Source: a virus
Reading direction: 5' to 3' (one strand)
Virus record (IMG/VR): IMGVR_UViG_3300033993_001896
Location: 1-46,195 of that record
Length of the DNA stretch: 46,195 nt
The notes under the pieces were generated by a model. It saw nothing but the letters and a program-made list of their open reading frames with translations. It was not told the DNA's origin and made no database searches. The translations under genes and the position numbers were made by a program. Position 1 is the stretch's first letter. Every line of letters begins with the position of its first letter. Shown piece by piece: positions 37,763 to 45,512 of the stretch.

Positions 37763-38083
37763 CTATTGCCTCACGAGTTTGAAAGTTGCGCCGTACCGGG
37801 CGATGTCGTTCACCCGACCCGTCAACGTGAGCGTCTGGCAGATCGCCTTGTGGGTCAGAGTGAGCCCGCCGCCAGACAACTGGAGCGTGCTCTGAATCCC
37901 ACAATTCGTAATGCCGATGCCCGCGGTGGCTAGGCACTTGATAGAAATAACGCCTGCGTCAACTGCAAACGTCGAATCGCGCCCGAGCGGGAGGCTGCCG
38001 CCGATGGTGGCGTCGATCTCGGTGACTTCACCGAGAGTGACGCTGTTCCAGATTGCGCTAACGCCCGTGCAATAAGTTGCCAT
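37763..38083 (-). CDS. Small beta-rich tail protein
   Basis: A 106-residue beta-rich protein (TEIDATIGGSLPLG, FAVDAGVISIKCLATAGIG, LTLTHKAICQTLTLTG) with three Cys and no helices of note. It lies between a tail tube-like gene and the chaperone, so it is probably a virion protein of the tube, end cap or decoration. The upstream Met (36 bases earlier in frame) is less likely because the ATG at 38083 fits the normal gene spacing. No family recognised. Confidence 0.62.
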   Translation of the reverse strand: MATYCTGVSAIWNSVTLGEVTEIDATIGGSLPLGRDSTFAVDAGVISIKCLATAGIGITNCGIQSTLQLSGGGLTLTHKAICQTLTLTGRVNDIARYGATFKLVRQ

Positions 38084-38104
38084 GACGGGCCTCCGCCACG
38101 GCAA

Positions 38105-38500
38105 CTAGACGCGGGCGACCCGCAGGGTGGCTTGACCACGGATCGCGTCGTTCAGGGCGAGCGTCAGCGTCGAGGCGTTCACCGTGTAGGCAAGGGCTGA
38201 GAACGAGCCGACCGCCGACCCACCCACCGTGATCGTGCACGTGCCGGTCGAAGCGTCGGCGATCACCACGTTGCCGAGGTAGTCGAATTGCACCGTGCGG
38301 CCAGTGTCGCTCGTCGAGCCTTGGAGCGGTCGGTCGATCGTGGCGATAGCGTTGCCGGTCGAGAGCCCGAGGTGGCTGATGTCGATCTTCTCGGCGTCAG
38401 CCTGGGGGTCGGTGTTCGAAATGACGATGTTCGTCGCCGAGTAGACCACGTTGCCGAGTCGAATGACGGTTCCGGTTCCGCTGTGCGGGGTGGTCGACAT
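38105..38500 (-). CDS. Probable major tail tube protein
   Basis: A 131-residue all-beta protein (GTGTVIRLGNVVYSATNIVIS, KIDISHLGLSTGN, TVQFDYLGNVVIADASTG, SAVGSFSALAYTVNASTLTLAL). It begins by TCG/Ser-Thr repeats and lacks Cys. Its place just before the chaperone and after the tail completion gene is that of the major tail protein in HK97-like and lambda-like phages, and the strand pattern and ASTGTCTITVGG motif are consistent. Named by position and fold impression, not by firm alignment. Confidence 0.72.
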   Translation of the reverse strand: MSTTPHSGTGTVIRLGNVVYSATNIVISNTDPQADAEKIDISHLGLSTGNAIATIDRPLQGSTSDTGRTVQFDYLGNVVIADASTGTCTITVGGSAVGSFSALAYTVNASTLTLALNDAIRGQATLRVARV

Positions 38501-38503
38501 TTT

Positions 38504-38923
38504 TTATTGCTCCTGCCAGAGGATCGAATACGTTTGTGAAACCGAGTAAAGCGGTGGTGCCTCGCCGCCGGCGAGTTGGGCGAACCCGTCTGCCTCGTTG
38601 TCGAGCGACGTGTTCTCGACTATTACCGATTCTGGCGACGTGCCCCCGTACCCATCCAGCGCCAGCCGGCACTTGTCGGCGAGATCCCTTACTGCCTCGT
38701 AACTCTCCGCGTAGAGGTCGAGGGCGAGGACCACGGTGGTCACGCCCGTCGGGCCGGAAAGACTCTGGGAACGCTGTACGGCACTGCGGCGGTAGGTGGC
38801 GAACGGCACCGCCGCGGAGGCGGGGGCGATCACCGGGAAGATCCGGGTGCCCAACAGATTCGCCACGTCGGCGTCGGCGACCAGGGCGGAACGAATCGCG
38901 GCTTCGGGGGAGCGGAGGGCCAT
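38504..38923 (-). CDS. Tail completion protein (DUF3168-like)
   Basis: A 139-residue protein. The start ALRSPEAAIRSALVADADVANLLGTRIFPVIAPASAAVPFATYRR fits the DUF3168 family, which is the phage tail terminator/tail completion protein. The later part has VVLALDLYAESYEAVRDLADKCRLAL as expected. It forms the ring that ends the tail at the neck. Length is usual. It lies three bases upstream of the tail tube gene. Confidence 0.85.
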   Translation of the reverse strand: MALRSPEAAIRSALVADADVANLLGTRIFPVIAPASAAVPFATYRRSAVQRSQSLSGPTGVTTVVLALDLYAESYEAVRDLADKCRLALDGYGGTSPESVIVENTSLDNEADGFAQLAGGEAPPLYSVSQTYSILWQEQ

Positions 38924-38962
38924 ATCCGCATCATGCGGCGTGGCCCCCGTTCCCTTGCAGGG

Positions 38963-39778
38963 TTAGCCCGGCCCGAGTGTGTCGGTGCCAGAGACGCTGC
39001 CGAGGTCGCGATACCGCAGAGCAGACCACGCCTCCGCGAGCGAGAGCCCGAGTTCCCGCTGAAGAATGGCGGCGATCTCTCCCTGCGTCTGGTCGAACGC
39101 GGTCTGCACGGGCGGGATGTTCTTGATGCCGCCAGCCGGCGAGGCTTCGATGATGAGCGGCTGGCCTTTCTTGGCCTTCTTGAAAAACGCGCGAGGGTAC
39201 GCCGGGTTCGTTTGCACACCGTCCCGGTCTTCGTTCCTCACGACCTGGAATGGCCCGAGGCGGTTGAACGAACTGGCGATCACGGCGTTCTGCCCGCTCA
39301 CCCAATGCACCACACCTTTGCCGCGAACCGTCTCCTGTTGCCCCAGGCGGGTGCGGGTGAACGGCGTCGTGGGGCTTTTTCGTTGATATGGCTTGTTCGA
39401 GATTCGCGTGAGCACGCGTCGCTTCGTCCCGAACTCGAGGAGCCACTGGTGGAAGGCTCGGTCTTTGCCGACACGCACGGTGCCGCCGGCTGCGGATGCC
39501 GTCGGGCTGTCGCCCGCCCGGGTGAAGCCAACGATGCCAACCGCGACGCCGCTCTGAGCGTACTTCACAACCTTCGACGTGACCGCCCGCTTCAGGTTGC
39601 CCGTCGGCCCGACGGGCGTGATCTCGCGGAGCTTGCGAGTCATCGGCTGGATCGCCTTCCGCACCGCGTCGCCGATGACTTCGGATGCCTGCCGCGGCGG
39701 CAGGAACTCCCGCAGCTTCTCGCGGAAGCCGCGCAACTCCTCCGTGTTGATATTCAACTGCACGCCGCCGACAGCCAT
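38963..39778 (-). CDS. HK97 gp10-like neck / tail component
   Basis: A 271-residue protein starting LNINTEELRGFREKLREFLPPRQASEVIGDAVRKAIQPMTRKLREITPVGPTGNLKRAV, the HK97-gp10 family pattern. That family contributes to the head-tail junction or minor tail. It is about twice the usual length (150 residues), with an added middle and C-terminal part (HQWLLEFGTKRR, SPAGGIKNIPP). It begins with a one-base overlap on the head closure gene. Family call strong, extra part unexplained. Confidence 0.85.
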   Translation of the reverse strand: MAVGGVQLNINTEELRGFREKLREFLPPRQASEVIGDAVRKAIQPMTRKLREITPVGPTGNLKRAVTSKVVKYAQSGVAVGIVGFTRAGDSPTASAAGGTVRVGKDRAFHQWLLEFGTKRRVLTRISNKPYQRKSPTTPFTRTRLGQQETVRGKGVVHWVSGQNAVIASSFNRLGPFQVVRNEDRDGVQTNPAYPRAFFKKAKKGQPLIIEASPAGGIKNIPPVQTAFDQTQGEIAAILQRELGLSLAEAWSALRYRDLGSVSGTDTLGPG

Positions 39779-40095
39779 CAGACGGTCTCCGAGCAGATCA
39801 GTTCGTGCTCACTCCGGTTCTCCCGCTCCAGCACCGAGATGATCTGAAGCGTTCGCCCACGCCACGAAATCCGCATCTGATTCGTGAGCCCGGTCAGATA
39901 CCGCATCCGTATCCGATGCGTGATCTCCGTTTGCTGGGTGTTCGCCAAGAGGAACTCCCGGGCCGTCACGCCCGTGACGCTCGCCCACACCTCTGCGAAT
40001 GACGAGTACGTGTACGTCGTCTCGCCCAGCCGGTTCCGCGATTCGGTCGGCTGCTCTACCGTGATCCGCTCGCGGAGTTGCCCGGCGTCGATCAT
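39778..40095 (-). CDS. Head closure / head-tail adaptor protein
   Basis: A 105-residue beta-barrel protein: MIDAGQLRERITVEQPTE and YTYSSFAEVWASVTGVTAREF, then RIRMRYLTGLTNQMRISWRGRTLQIISVLE. This is the phage H-T joining (gp16-like) family, which closes the portal and recruits tails. Length is typical. It begins by a 4-base overlap on the neighbour at 40092-40541. Confidence 0.9.
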   Translation of the reverse strand: MIDAGQLRERITVEQPTESRNRLGETTYTYSSFAEVWASVTGVTAREFLLANTQQTEITHRIRMRYLTGLTNQMRISWRGRTLQIISVLERENRSEHELICSETV

Positions 40096-40541
40096 GTGAC
40101 GGTGCCTTCCCCGATCACGACGAGATCGTAGGTCGCCCCGGTGGTGGTCTCGAAGAACAGCGACGACGGCGACGCTCCAGCCGCGGAGGGATCGACAAGC
40201 AGGAACACGCCGCCCGGCTTGACCACGCCAGAGAACGCACCCGTCAGCGTGATCGTGTGCGTCGCGTGCGTGTTCTTCACCATGATGACTTTCACTGCCG
40301 AGAACTGCACCAGGGCCGACGAGCCGTTACGGGTGTCGGAGATCGCCGATAAGAGCACGGTAAACGATCCCGATGCCGCCGTGCGGTTGTCGGAATACAC
40401 GACCTGGGCCTGGTTCGCTCCGGTGCCGTCGGCGAACTCGCGGAAGAAATCGTATTTCGTCAATCGCGAGTTCACGACGAGATCGCCCGTGCCCGTCTCG
40501 CGGGCCACGACCGACGCGAGCACTTCAGCGGTGAGGCTCAT
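40092..40541 (-). CDS. Virion-associated protein, paralog B
   Basis: A 149-residue protein. MSLTAEVLASVVARETGTGDLVV and DFFREFADGTGANQAQVVYSD at the start, and YDLVVIGEGTVT at the end, parallel those of its neighbour at 40538-41032, so the two are tandem copies that have diverged. Beta strands dominate. Both lie between the head-tail connector and the head closure protein, so they are probably minor virion proteins of the neck or decoration. Function unknown. Confidence 0.72.
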   Translation of the reverse strand: MSLTAEVLASVVARETGTGDLVVNSRLTKYDFFREFADGTGANQAQVVYSDNRTAASGSFTVLLSAISDTRNGSSALVQFSAVKVIMVKNTHATHTITLTGAFSGVVKPGGVFLLVDPSAAGASPSSLFFETTTGATYDLVVIGEGTVT

Positions 40542-41032
40542 GTGATTGTTCCCTCGCCGATGAGGACGATTTCGTAAGCGGCAGAGCTCAATGAACTTGA
40601 ATTGCTTACATACAGAGATCCGCCAGCGGTGGCGACACCGTCAGCAGAAACGTCGTAAAAAAAAGCAGACGCGCCTTCCTTGAGTGAAACTTCGCCAAGA
40701 CCAAACGGAGGGCCAGATAAGAAGTCTTGAAATGAAATCACAACCGTAACGCTTCCTGCATTCTTGAAAAAAACAGCCTTGATAGACGACAGGTTGACGC
40801 TTCCTCGTTCGTCAGCCAGCCCCGACATTCCTTGCAATGGATTGAGTAGCAAATTCTGTGAAGGCGATACGGTTCCTTTGTTGCTCCACACGACTTGTGC
40901 TTGCCGTGCCCCTGTGCCATCAGTGAACTCAATAAAGTCTTCCACCTTCGTCGTGCGAACATCCTTCGCGTAGTCGCCCGCGTCGGTCTCGTTCGCCACG
41001 AGCGAGAACAAGATATTGGCGTTCAGCGTCAC
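40538..41032 (-). CDS. Virion-associated protein, paralog A (GTG start)
   Basis: A 164-residue protein starting with a GTG that overlaps the connector stop (GTGA, 41029-41032). FIEFTDGTGARQAQVVWSN and YEIVLIGEGTIT match paralog B. Its codons are more A/T-rich than B's, so it may have been acquired later or drifted. It is slightly longer through an added middle and a Ser-rich loop (GGSLYVSNSSSLSS). Probably a minor virion protein. Function unknown. Confidence 0.72.
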   Translation of the reverse strand: MTLNANILFSLVANETDAGDYAKDVRTTKVEDFIEFTDGTGARQAQVVWSNKGTVSPSQNLLLNPLQGMSGLADERGSVNLSSIKAVFFKNAGSVTVVISFQDFLSGPPFGLGEVSLKEGASAFFYDVSADGVATAGGSLYVSNSSSLSSAAYEIVLIGEGTIT

Positions 41033-41613
41033 GAGTACGATCCCCACGAGACGGTATCGAGCAGCCGCTTCGCCCCGTCGGGCATCTGCCCGTCGCCGCG
41101 CTTTTCGTAGAGTTCGAGGATCGTCATCAGCACCGCCGACTTCACTCGCTGCGGCACATCGGCCGCCGCACCATAGCCAGCCCACCACGTGACGGTGATT
41201 GAGTTCGGATCGTCGAGGTTCGAGGGCCACGTGCCGCCGTACAGGTTTCGCAGCACGCCCGGCGTGGAGTTTCGATCCACGCGGTATTCGGTGGTCGAGA
41301 GCGTCGTGGTCTGCCCCGTCTGGTTGACGGTGTACGTGACCGTTACCGCCGTGGTCGTTCCGCTGTCGCTCATCGGCGGGCGCGGCAGTTCGATCTCGGG
41401 CGGGAACTGGTCGAGCGTCATCACGAGCCGCTGCGTCACGAGCGAGCGGTCGATGTAGTCTTCGACGAGCTCACGGGCGGCGACGATCAAATTCGTGAGC
41501 AGGGTATCGTCTGCCGTCGAATCGACGCGGCAGTGGGCTTTCGCTTCGGTCAGCGTCACGGGCTCTACCGCCGGGGCTGCCGTGCGGCGAAGACTGCGGT
41601 ATCGCTTGTTCAT
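41029..41613 (-). CDS. Head-tail connector protein
   Basis: A 194-residue protein with the connector pattern: VEPVTLTEAKAHCRVDSTADDTLLTNLIVAARELVEDYIDRSLVTQRLVMTLDQFP, then VLRNLYGGTWPS, ITVTWWAGYGAAADVPQRVKSAVLMTILELYEKRG. This is the gp6-like (HK97 gp6 / phage connector) family that docks under the portal. Length is typical. It begins by an ATGA overlap on the small 66-residue gene. Confidence 0.92.
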   Translation of the reverse strand: MNKRYRSLRRTAAPAVEPVTLTEAKAHCRVDSTADDTLLTNLIVAARELVEDYIDRSLVTQRLVMTLDQFPPEIELPRPPMSDSGTTTAVTVTYTVNQTGQTTTLSTTEYRVDRNSTPGVLRNLYGGTWPSNLDDPNSITVTWWAGYGAAADVPQRVKSAVLMTILELYEKRGDGQMPDGAKRLLDTVSWGSYS

Positions 41614-41810
41614 TTCTTTCGCCTCCGCGGCGTCACGTCCGCCGTCTCGACCACCGGCTCCACCGCAGCCGTCTCGATGAGCGACTGCTGCGAATCATCG
41701 ACTCGCGTCGCGTACTCCCAAGCGATCAGCGATTCCGCCTGCCGCTCGGGGAGTTCGACGATCTCGCCTTTCGTGTACGCACCGTACACCTTCGCCATTC
41801 TGATTTTCAT
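41610..41810 (-). CDS. 66-residue protein in head module
   Basis: A small protein: MKIRMAKVYGAYTKGEIVELPERQAESLIAWEYATRV, then an acidic stretch with a basic tail (TPRRRKK). It overlaps the glycosyltransferase stop by ATGA and the connector start by ATGA, so it is made in step with both. The N-terminal strand-turn-helix unit is common in small phage proteins placed before head-tail connectors. Role unknown. Confidence 0.68.
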   Translation of the reverse strand: MKIRMAKVYGAYTKGEIVELPERQAESLIAWEYATRVDDSQQSLIETAAVEPVVETADVTPRRRKK

Positions 41811-42550
41811 TCTTGAGGCACCCTCCATGCAGATTCGGGCGGCTTGCGCGTTTGCTGCCACTCGGTTGTGTATTGGTAGACCGGGGCACCAAAGTTTTTG
41901 CCGGGCCACGTGATCACATACTCGCCGTGACCGATCGCCACGCGCGGCGTCACGTAGAGGCGATTGCCGCTCGCCTTGAAGTTGGCCCAGAACGCGATGT
42001 CGGAGTCGCGCCGCCCGTCGCCCCACCCGCCGCTGGGATCTGGCGTCTCATAGAACCACGGCTTCGACATGCGCCGCAGGGCAGCGGTGGAGATTATCGT
42101 GCAGCCAAAATGGGCGGTGTCTACCTGTTGCACAGGCTTTCCGAACCATTCGATCGGTACTTCGGTGACGCCGCCTTCGGGCGGATTGTCGAGCGTGTCG
42201 AGCAAGGTCAACATCGGGCGACCGTCCTCGCGTTTCACCTGGAGCGGCGCGAGGGCGTCGCATTGGAACGTCATCGCCAGGGCGAAGAGGCATTCGATGT
42301 CAGACTTCGACACGAAGGAATCCATATCGAGCGTGATGATGTATTCCGTCGTGGGCTCAAAATTTTCAAGCATCCGGGTGACGACCTGTGACCAGTAGGC
42401 CCCTTGTCCAAGTGTCGGGCGAATGTGCAGCGGCATCATCGCTTCGATGAAGCCGAAGATGTTGATGAGCGGCCCGAAACGCGGGCCGGACAGGATCGCC
42501 TCGCACCGCACTTCGACCTTTGTATCGCCAACTTGAACCAGCATGGGCAC
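41807..42550 (-). CDS. Glycosyltransferase in head operon
   Basis: A 247-residue protein. YIITLDMDSFVSKSDIECLFALAM carries a DMD metal motif, and VDTAHFGCTIISTAALRRM, then DSDIAFWANFKASGNRLYVTPRVAIGHGEY, completes a GT-A-type enzyme. The start may be GTG 42550 or ATG 42544. It sits just after a strong terminator and before connector genes, an uncommon spot for a sugar enzyme. It may glycosylate capsid or tail proteins. Family call strong, target unknown. Confidence 0.82.
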   Translation of the reverse strand: MPMLVQVGDTKVEVRCEAILSGPRFGPLINIFGFIEAMMPLHIRPTLGQGAYWSQVVTRMLENFEPTTEYIITLDMDSFVSKSDIECLFALAMTFQCDALAPLQVKREDGRPMLTLLDTLDNPPEGGVTEVPIEWFGKPVQQVDTAHFGCTIISTAALRRMSKPWFYETPDPSGGWGDGRRDSDIAFWANFKASGNRLYVTPRVAIGHGEYVITWPGKNFGAPVYQYTTEWQQTRKPPESAWRVPQE

Positions 42551-42556
42551 CTCTCC

Positions 42557-42595
42557 AAAAGAAACGGCGGGCGTGACACGCTGCCACGCCCGCCG
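42557..42595 (-). terminator. Rho-independent terminator after decoration gene
   Basis: On the minus strand CGGCGGGCGTG pairs perfectly with CACGCCCGCCG (11 base pairs, 9-base loop) and is followed by TTTCTTTT. It lies between the decoration-like gene (stop 42621) and the glycosyltransferase (start 42550). It would let capsid mRNA exceed downstream genes, with partial read-through or a separate promoter. Confidence 0.85.
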
Positions 42596-42620
42596 CTTAG
42601 ATTGCCCGCAGTGTCAAGTT

Positions 42621-43073
42621 TCAGCCGACGGCCTGGGTCACAACACCCTTGGCAGCCGCGCCGGTCGGACCCGCCTCGCCCTTCGACAGGCGAGCCGTGG
42701 TCACAACGCCGCACGTGCTGGCAGGCGTCGCGTACACCGTGAGGTAGCGACGCTTGCCGCGGAGGTCGATGTCAAACCGGTGCGAGTAGCCCAGGGCCGA
42801 GACCGCGGTGTTGCCAGCAGCCACCGTGAAATCGGTGCCGCCGACAAACCCCGAGACGTTCGCCTGGCCGCTCGTGCCGGTCGTGTCGCTGTGGGCAACC
42901 CGGAGCACCGTAGCGGCGGTCGTGGGGTTGGCCGCAGCGGTGAACGGGCTGAACAGCACGTCGATCGACGCGTGGTTGTAGCCGAGGGTGTCGATCTCCA
43001 GCGAGGCCGTCTGGGCGCTCGTCACGGCGAGTGCGGCAGAACTGACGCTCTTCGTAGCAGCAACGTGATTCAT
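42621..43073 (-). CDS. Head decoration-like structural protein
   Basis: A 150-residue Ala/Thr/Ser-rich, beta-rich protein (ALAVTSAQTASLEIDTLGYNHASIDVLFSPFT, TDFTVAAGNTAVSALGYSHRFDIDLRGKRRYLTV). No Cys pairs, no membrane span; one Cys near the C terminus. It directly follows the major capsid gene, the usual place for a decoration or capsid-stabilising protein. It is 35 bases downstream of the capsid stop and just before a terminator. No named family recognised. Confidence 0.7.
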   Translation of the reverse strand: MNHVAATKSVSSAALAVTSAQTASLEIDTLGYNHASIDVLFSPFTAAANPTTAATVLRVAHSDTTGTSGQANVSGFVGGTDFTVAAGNTAVSALGYSHRFDIDLRGKRRYLTVYATPASTCGVVTTARLSKGEAGPTGAAAKGVVTQAVG

Positions 43074-43108
43074 GGGGTCAGAAACTCCTAGTGAGAGAGG
43101 TCAGAAGA

Positions 43109-44491
43109 TCAGCCGAACTTGAGGGCGACCACCGGGCCGGCCTTCGTGGTGGAGCCGAGATCGTGCACGACCATCGCGTTGCGAGTGGTCGCGAACGTGA
43201 GGGTCTGGTCGAGCTCGATATACCGCTCAGAAGCCGTGCGGATGTTGATCGCCCGACGCTCGCCGAAAGTGGCGGCTTGCGACAGGTCGCCGAACAGGGC
43301 GGCCACCTTGCCGGTCGTGCCGGTCAGGCCTGACTCCATGCTGTGCACGACGCGAACCGGGTAGCCCAGGAACGTCTCGCCGAAACCGGCAGCGACGTTG
43401 CTGGAGTTCGTGCCACCGGCACCGATGGTTGCACCCGACGAGCCGGGCAGCATGGCGAGCCGCAGCATCGCGGCACCCCAGCCGACCGGGCTCACGTAAA
43501 ACGCCGCATTCCGGCGGGCGTAGAGCGGGAGCTTCGCGATCAGGTCGGTGAAGTTCTTCAGCGACAGATCGTCAAAGGTGTCATTGCCGCTCGCCGTCAC
43601 GACCGAAGCCGAGTAGTCAGCCCTCAGAATCTTCGGGCAGATACCCTCAACTCCGTGGTAAGCCGAAGTGCCGTCACCGATGAAGCCCGAGTTGTCGAAG
43701 GCTTCACTGAAAGCCTGGGCCGTCTCGACTGCCATTGCATCAGCAAGGTCGATGATCGAGTCTTCGAGCAGCGAGTTCGGGACGCGGTTCGCCACGCCCC
43801 AGATCTTCGCGTTCAGTTCGATGTTGTCGAACGTCACGTCCGAAGCCGTCACCTCGACGTTTTCACCGACCGGGCGAGCGGCGAGGCCACCCGTCCGACG
43901 AGCGATCACGAGCGTGTCGGAATTCATGTTGACCCGGCGGGCGTACTGCGGAAACGCGCCGAACTCTTCGACAAGACGCACGATCTCGGTCGCATGTTCC
44001 GGGGCCAAGAGGACACCGCCGAGCGAGTTCACGCCAGAAGCCTGGACGCGAGTCTCGACGTTGTGATCCCTGCACCACCGGCGAGCCTCGGCATCGCCGA
44101 ACAGGAAGCCCTTCAGGGCCATACCGAAGCGGTAGGCCGTCTCGTTGTCGCGGAAGGCGCGGAGGTTGTGATTGGCCTTCGGGATCGCGTACTCGGTGCG
44201 CTTTTCCACGGCGGTCTCCTTGGTCTCGGGGGTGGCTTCGACAGCCTTCGCGGGAGCCGACCGCTCCAGAACGGAGCGAAGGTCGGCGTGCTTGGTCTGG
44301 ACTCGCTGGAGGAACTCGATCCGCTCGCGGAGCTTGTCGGCCTTGGCTTCGAGGGAACGGAGGGAAGCCTCCATCTCCTCGCTCATCGGCTCGGCTTCGG
44401 TGCCCTCGGGGGCGTCCTCGGTCATCGTCTCCATCTCGGCGACCACGGCCGCCAGTTCATCGAGCAGAGCCTTGAGCTTTTCGACAGCCAC
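43109..44491 (-). CDS. Major capsid protein (HK97 fold)
   Basis: A 460-residue protein. The first 90 residues are an acidic helical delta domain (LKALLDELAAVVAEMETM, LEAKADKLRERIEFL), removed by the prohead protease in HK97-type phages. The rest matches the capsid family: SLGGVLLAPEHATEIVRLVEEFG, GVANRVPNSLLEDSIIDLADAMAVETAQAFSEAF, FYVSPVGWGAAML, SERYIELDQTLTFATTRNAMVVHDLGS. It starts with GTG behind AGGAGA. Length fits. Confidence 0.94.
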   Translation of the reverse strand: MAVEKLKALLDELAAVVAEMETMTEDAPEGTEAEPMSEEMEASLRSLEAKADKLRERIEFLQRVQTKHADLRSVLERSAPAKAVEATPETKETAVEKRTEYAIPKANHNLRAFRDNETAYRFGMALKGFLFGDAEARRWCRDHNVETRVQASGVNSLGGVLLAPEHATEIVRLVEEFGAFPQYARRVNMNSDTLVIARRTGGLAARPVGENVEVTASDVTFDNIELNAKIWGVANRVPNSLLEDSIIDLADAMAVETAQAFSEAFDNSGFIGDGTSAYHGVEGICPKILRADYSASVVTASGNDTFDDLSLKNFTDLIAKLPLYARRNAAFYVSPVGWGAAMLRLAMLPGSSGATIGAGGTNSSNVAAGFGETFLGYPVRVVHSMESGLTGTTGKVAALFGDLSQAATFGERRAINIRTASERYIELDQTLTFATTRNAMVVHDLGSTTKAGPVVALKFG

Positions 44492-44557
44492 GAGAGCGTC
44501 TCCTGTGTTCGGGTCGCGTCGGCTACAGCCGTCGCTCTACCCTTGAACCTATGGAGA

Positions 44558-44576
44558 TCGCCCCCACCCCTTGCAG
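44558..44576. repeat. 19-bp repeat, copy 2
   Basis: On the minus strand CTGCAAGGGGTGGGGGCGA, identical to 6901-6919. Located 67-85 bases upstream of the capsid start. The local sequence can also fold with CCTTGC on its far side (hairpin 44561-44593). Related GCTGCAAGCC sites lie near 825-835 and 15095-15105, both in gaps before genes. Confidence 0.6.
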
Positions 44577-44605
44577 CACACGCAAGGCGGGGCAGTAAAG
44601 AAGGG

Positions 44606-44779
44606 CTAGGCTGCCGGCTTCGCACGCCGCACTTCGGCGGAGGGAAGAACGTGCTTGTCGGTGTTGCCGCACCGGCACCGCAAGTACCGAATCTGGTACT
44701 CGCCCTGGCGTTGACTCGACGCCACGAGGAGTTTTCCGATCTTGCAATTCGGGCACGAATCGCCGGACTTAGCGGCCAT
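44606..44779 (-). CDS. 57-residue zinc-ribbon protein
   Basis: A small basic protein not evident without checking the short frames: CPNCKIGKLL and LRCRCGNTDKHVLPS give four Cys (9, 12, 35 and 37) that can bind one zinc, with a beta hairpin between. It starts 11 bases before the protease gene ends, so it is coupled to it, and ends 114 bases before the capsid start. Zinc ribbons bind nucleic acids or proteins. Its place among head genes is unusual. Function unknown. Confidence 0.65.
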   Translation of the reverse strand: MAAKSGDSCPNCKIGKLLVASSQRQGEYQIRYLRCRCGNTDKHVLPSAEVRRAKPAA

Positions 44780-45434
44780 GAGACCTCAGATACTCGCGGA
44801 ACTCTGCGGTCTTCGCGGCCGACTGCACACGCTTGGCGACCACCGCCTCGCGCTGCTGGCGGAACTGTTCAAGCGAACGCTGCGCGACTTCGAGCCCGCC
44901 GTCGCCGTAGGCCGGGTACGTGCATGGGCCGACATCAAGAAGCGAATCGACCGAGCGAATCGTTCGCACGCTCTGCCCGTCCTCGATCGCCCACTCATCG
45001 CCGCCCTTCGCAACGGTGAACGCAAATGATGATCCGAGCACGATGCCGTCGCGAATGTTGTTCGCCAGATCCCGCCCGTATGTTGAGTCTGGCACTGGGA
45101 ACTCATACCGCAGCCCGACCTCGTCCACCGTGAGGGAGAGCGTTCGCGGATAGCGGGCGAGCGGGTAGTTCGAGTCGTGATTGAAGAGCGCCCGCGTTTC
45201 GAGCTTCTTCTTGCGGCCGCGTCGCTCCGAGACGAGTCCGAACGCGGCGGGGTCGATCCGCTCATAGAAGTCGCCGAGCAGGAGCGACCGCACACCGAAC
45301 CGGGCCGCGTAGCCCACGATGTATTCCTTCTCGTCTTCGCCTTCGATGCTTCGCTTCTCGACTGCGAGCATCGGCACGGCGGCGTCGGCGTTCTCTTCGA
45401 TCAACAGGCTGCGGCGTTCAACTGCGTTGCTCAT
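44769..45434 (-). CDS. HK97-family prohead protease
   Basis: A 221-residue protein: EDEKEYIVGYAARFGVRSLLLGDFYERIDPAAF, RALFNHDSNYPLARYPRTLSLTVDEVGLRYEFPVPDSTYGRDLANNIRDGIVLGSSFAFTV. The His (NHD) and Ser (GSS) are the catalytic pair of this herpes-type serine protease fold. It cuts scaffold and capsid delta domains during head maturation. GAGGAGAGAACG supports ATG 45434 over an upstream TTG. Confidence 0.92.
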   Translation of the reverse strand: MSNAVERRSLLIEENADAAVPMLAVEKRSIEGEDEKEYIVGYAARFGVRSLLLGDFYERIDPAAFGLVSERRGRKKKLETRALFNHDSNYPLARYPRTLSLTVDEVGLRYEFPVPDSTYGRDLANNIRDGIVLGSSFAFTVAKGGDEWAIEDGQSVRTIRSVDSLLDVGPCTYPAYGDGGLEVAQRSLEQFRQQREAVVAKRVQSAAKTAEFREYLRSHGR

Positions 45435-45512
45435 CGTTCTCTCCTCGTCTGCGGCGTTCATTTGTTTCACCAACTTGTTCGCCCAATCTTGCCCGGGGTC
45501 TCCGCCCCATAG

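Noticed and set aside
38576-39847. 423-codon open frame on the plus strand
   Set aside because: Opposite the tail completion and gp10-like genes, which have clear family patterns. Shadow frame.
43343-45019. 558-codon open frame on the plus strand
   Set aside because: Opposite the capsid and protease genes; no motif, and no ribosome site or neighbours on that strand.
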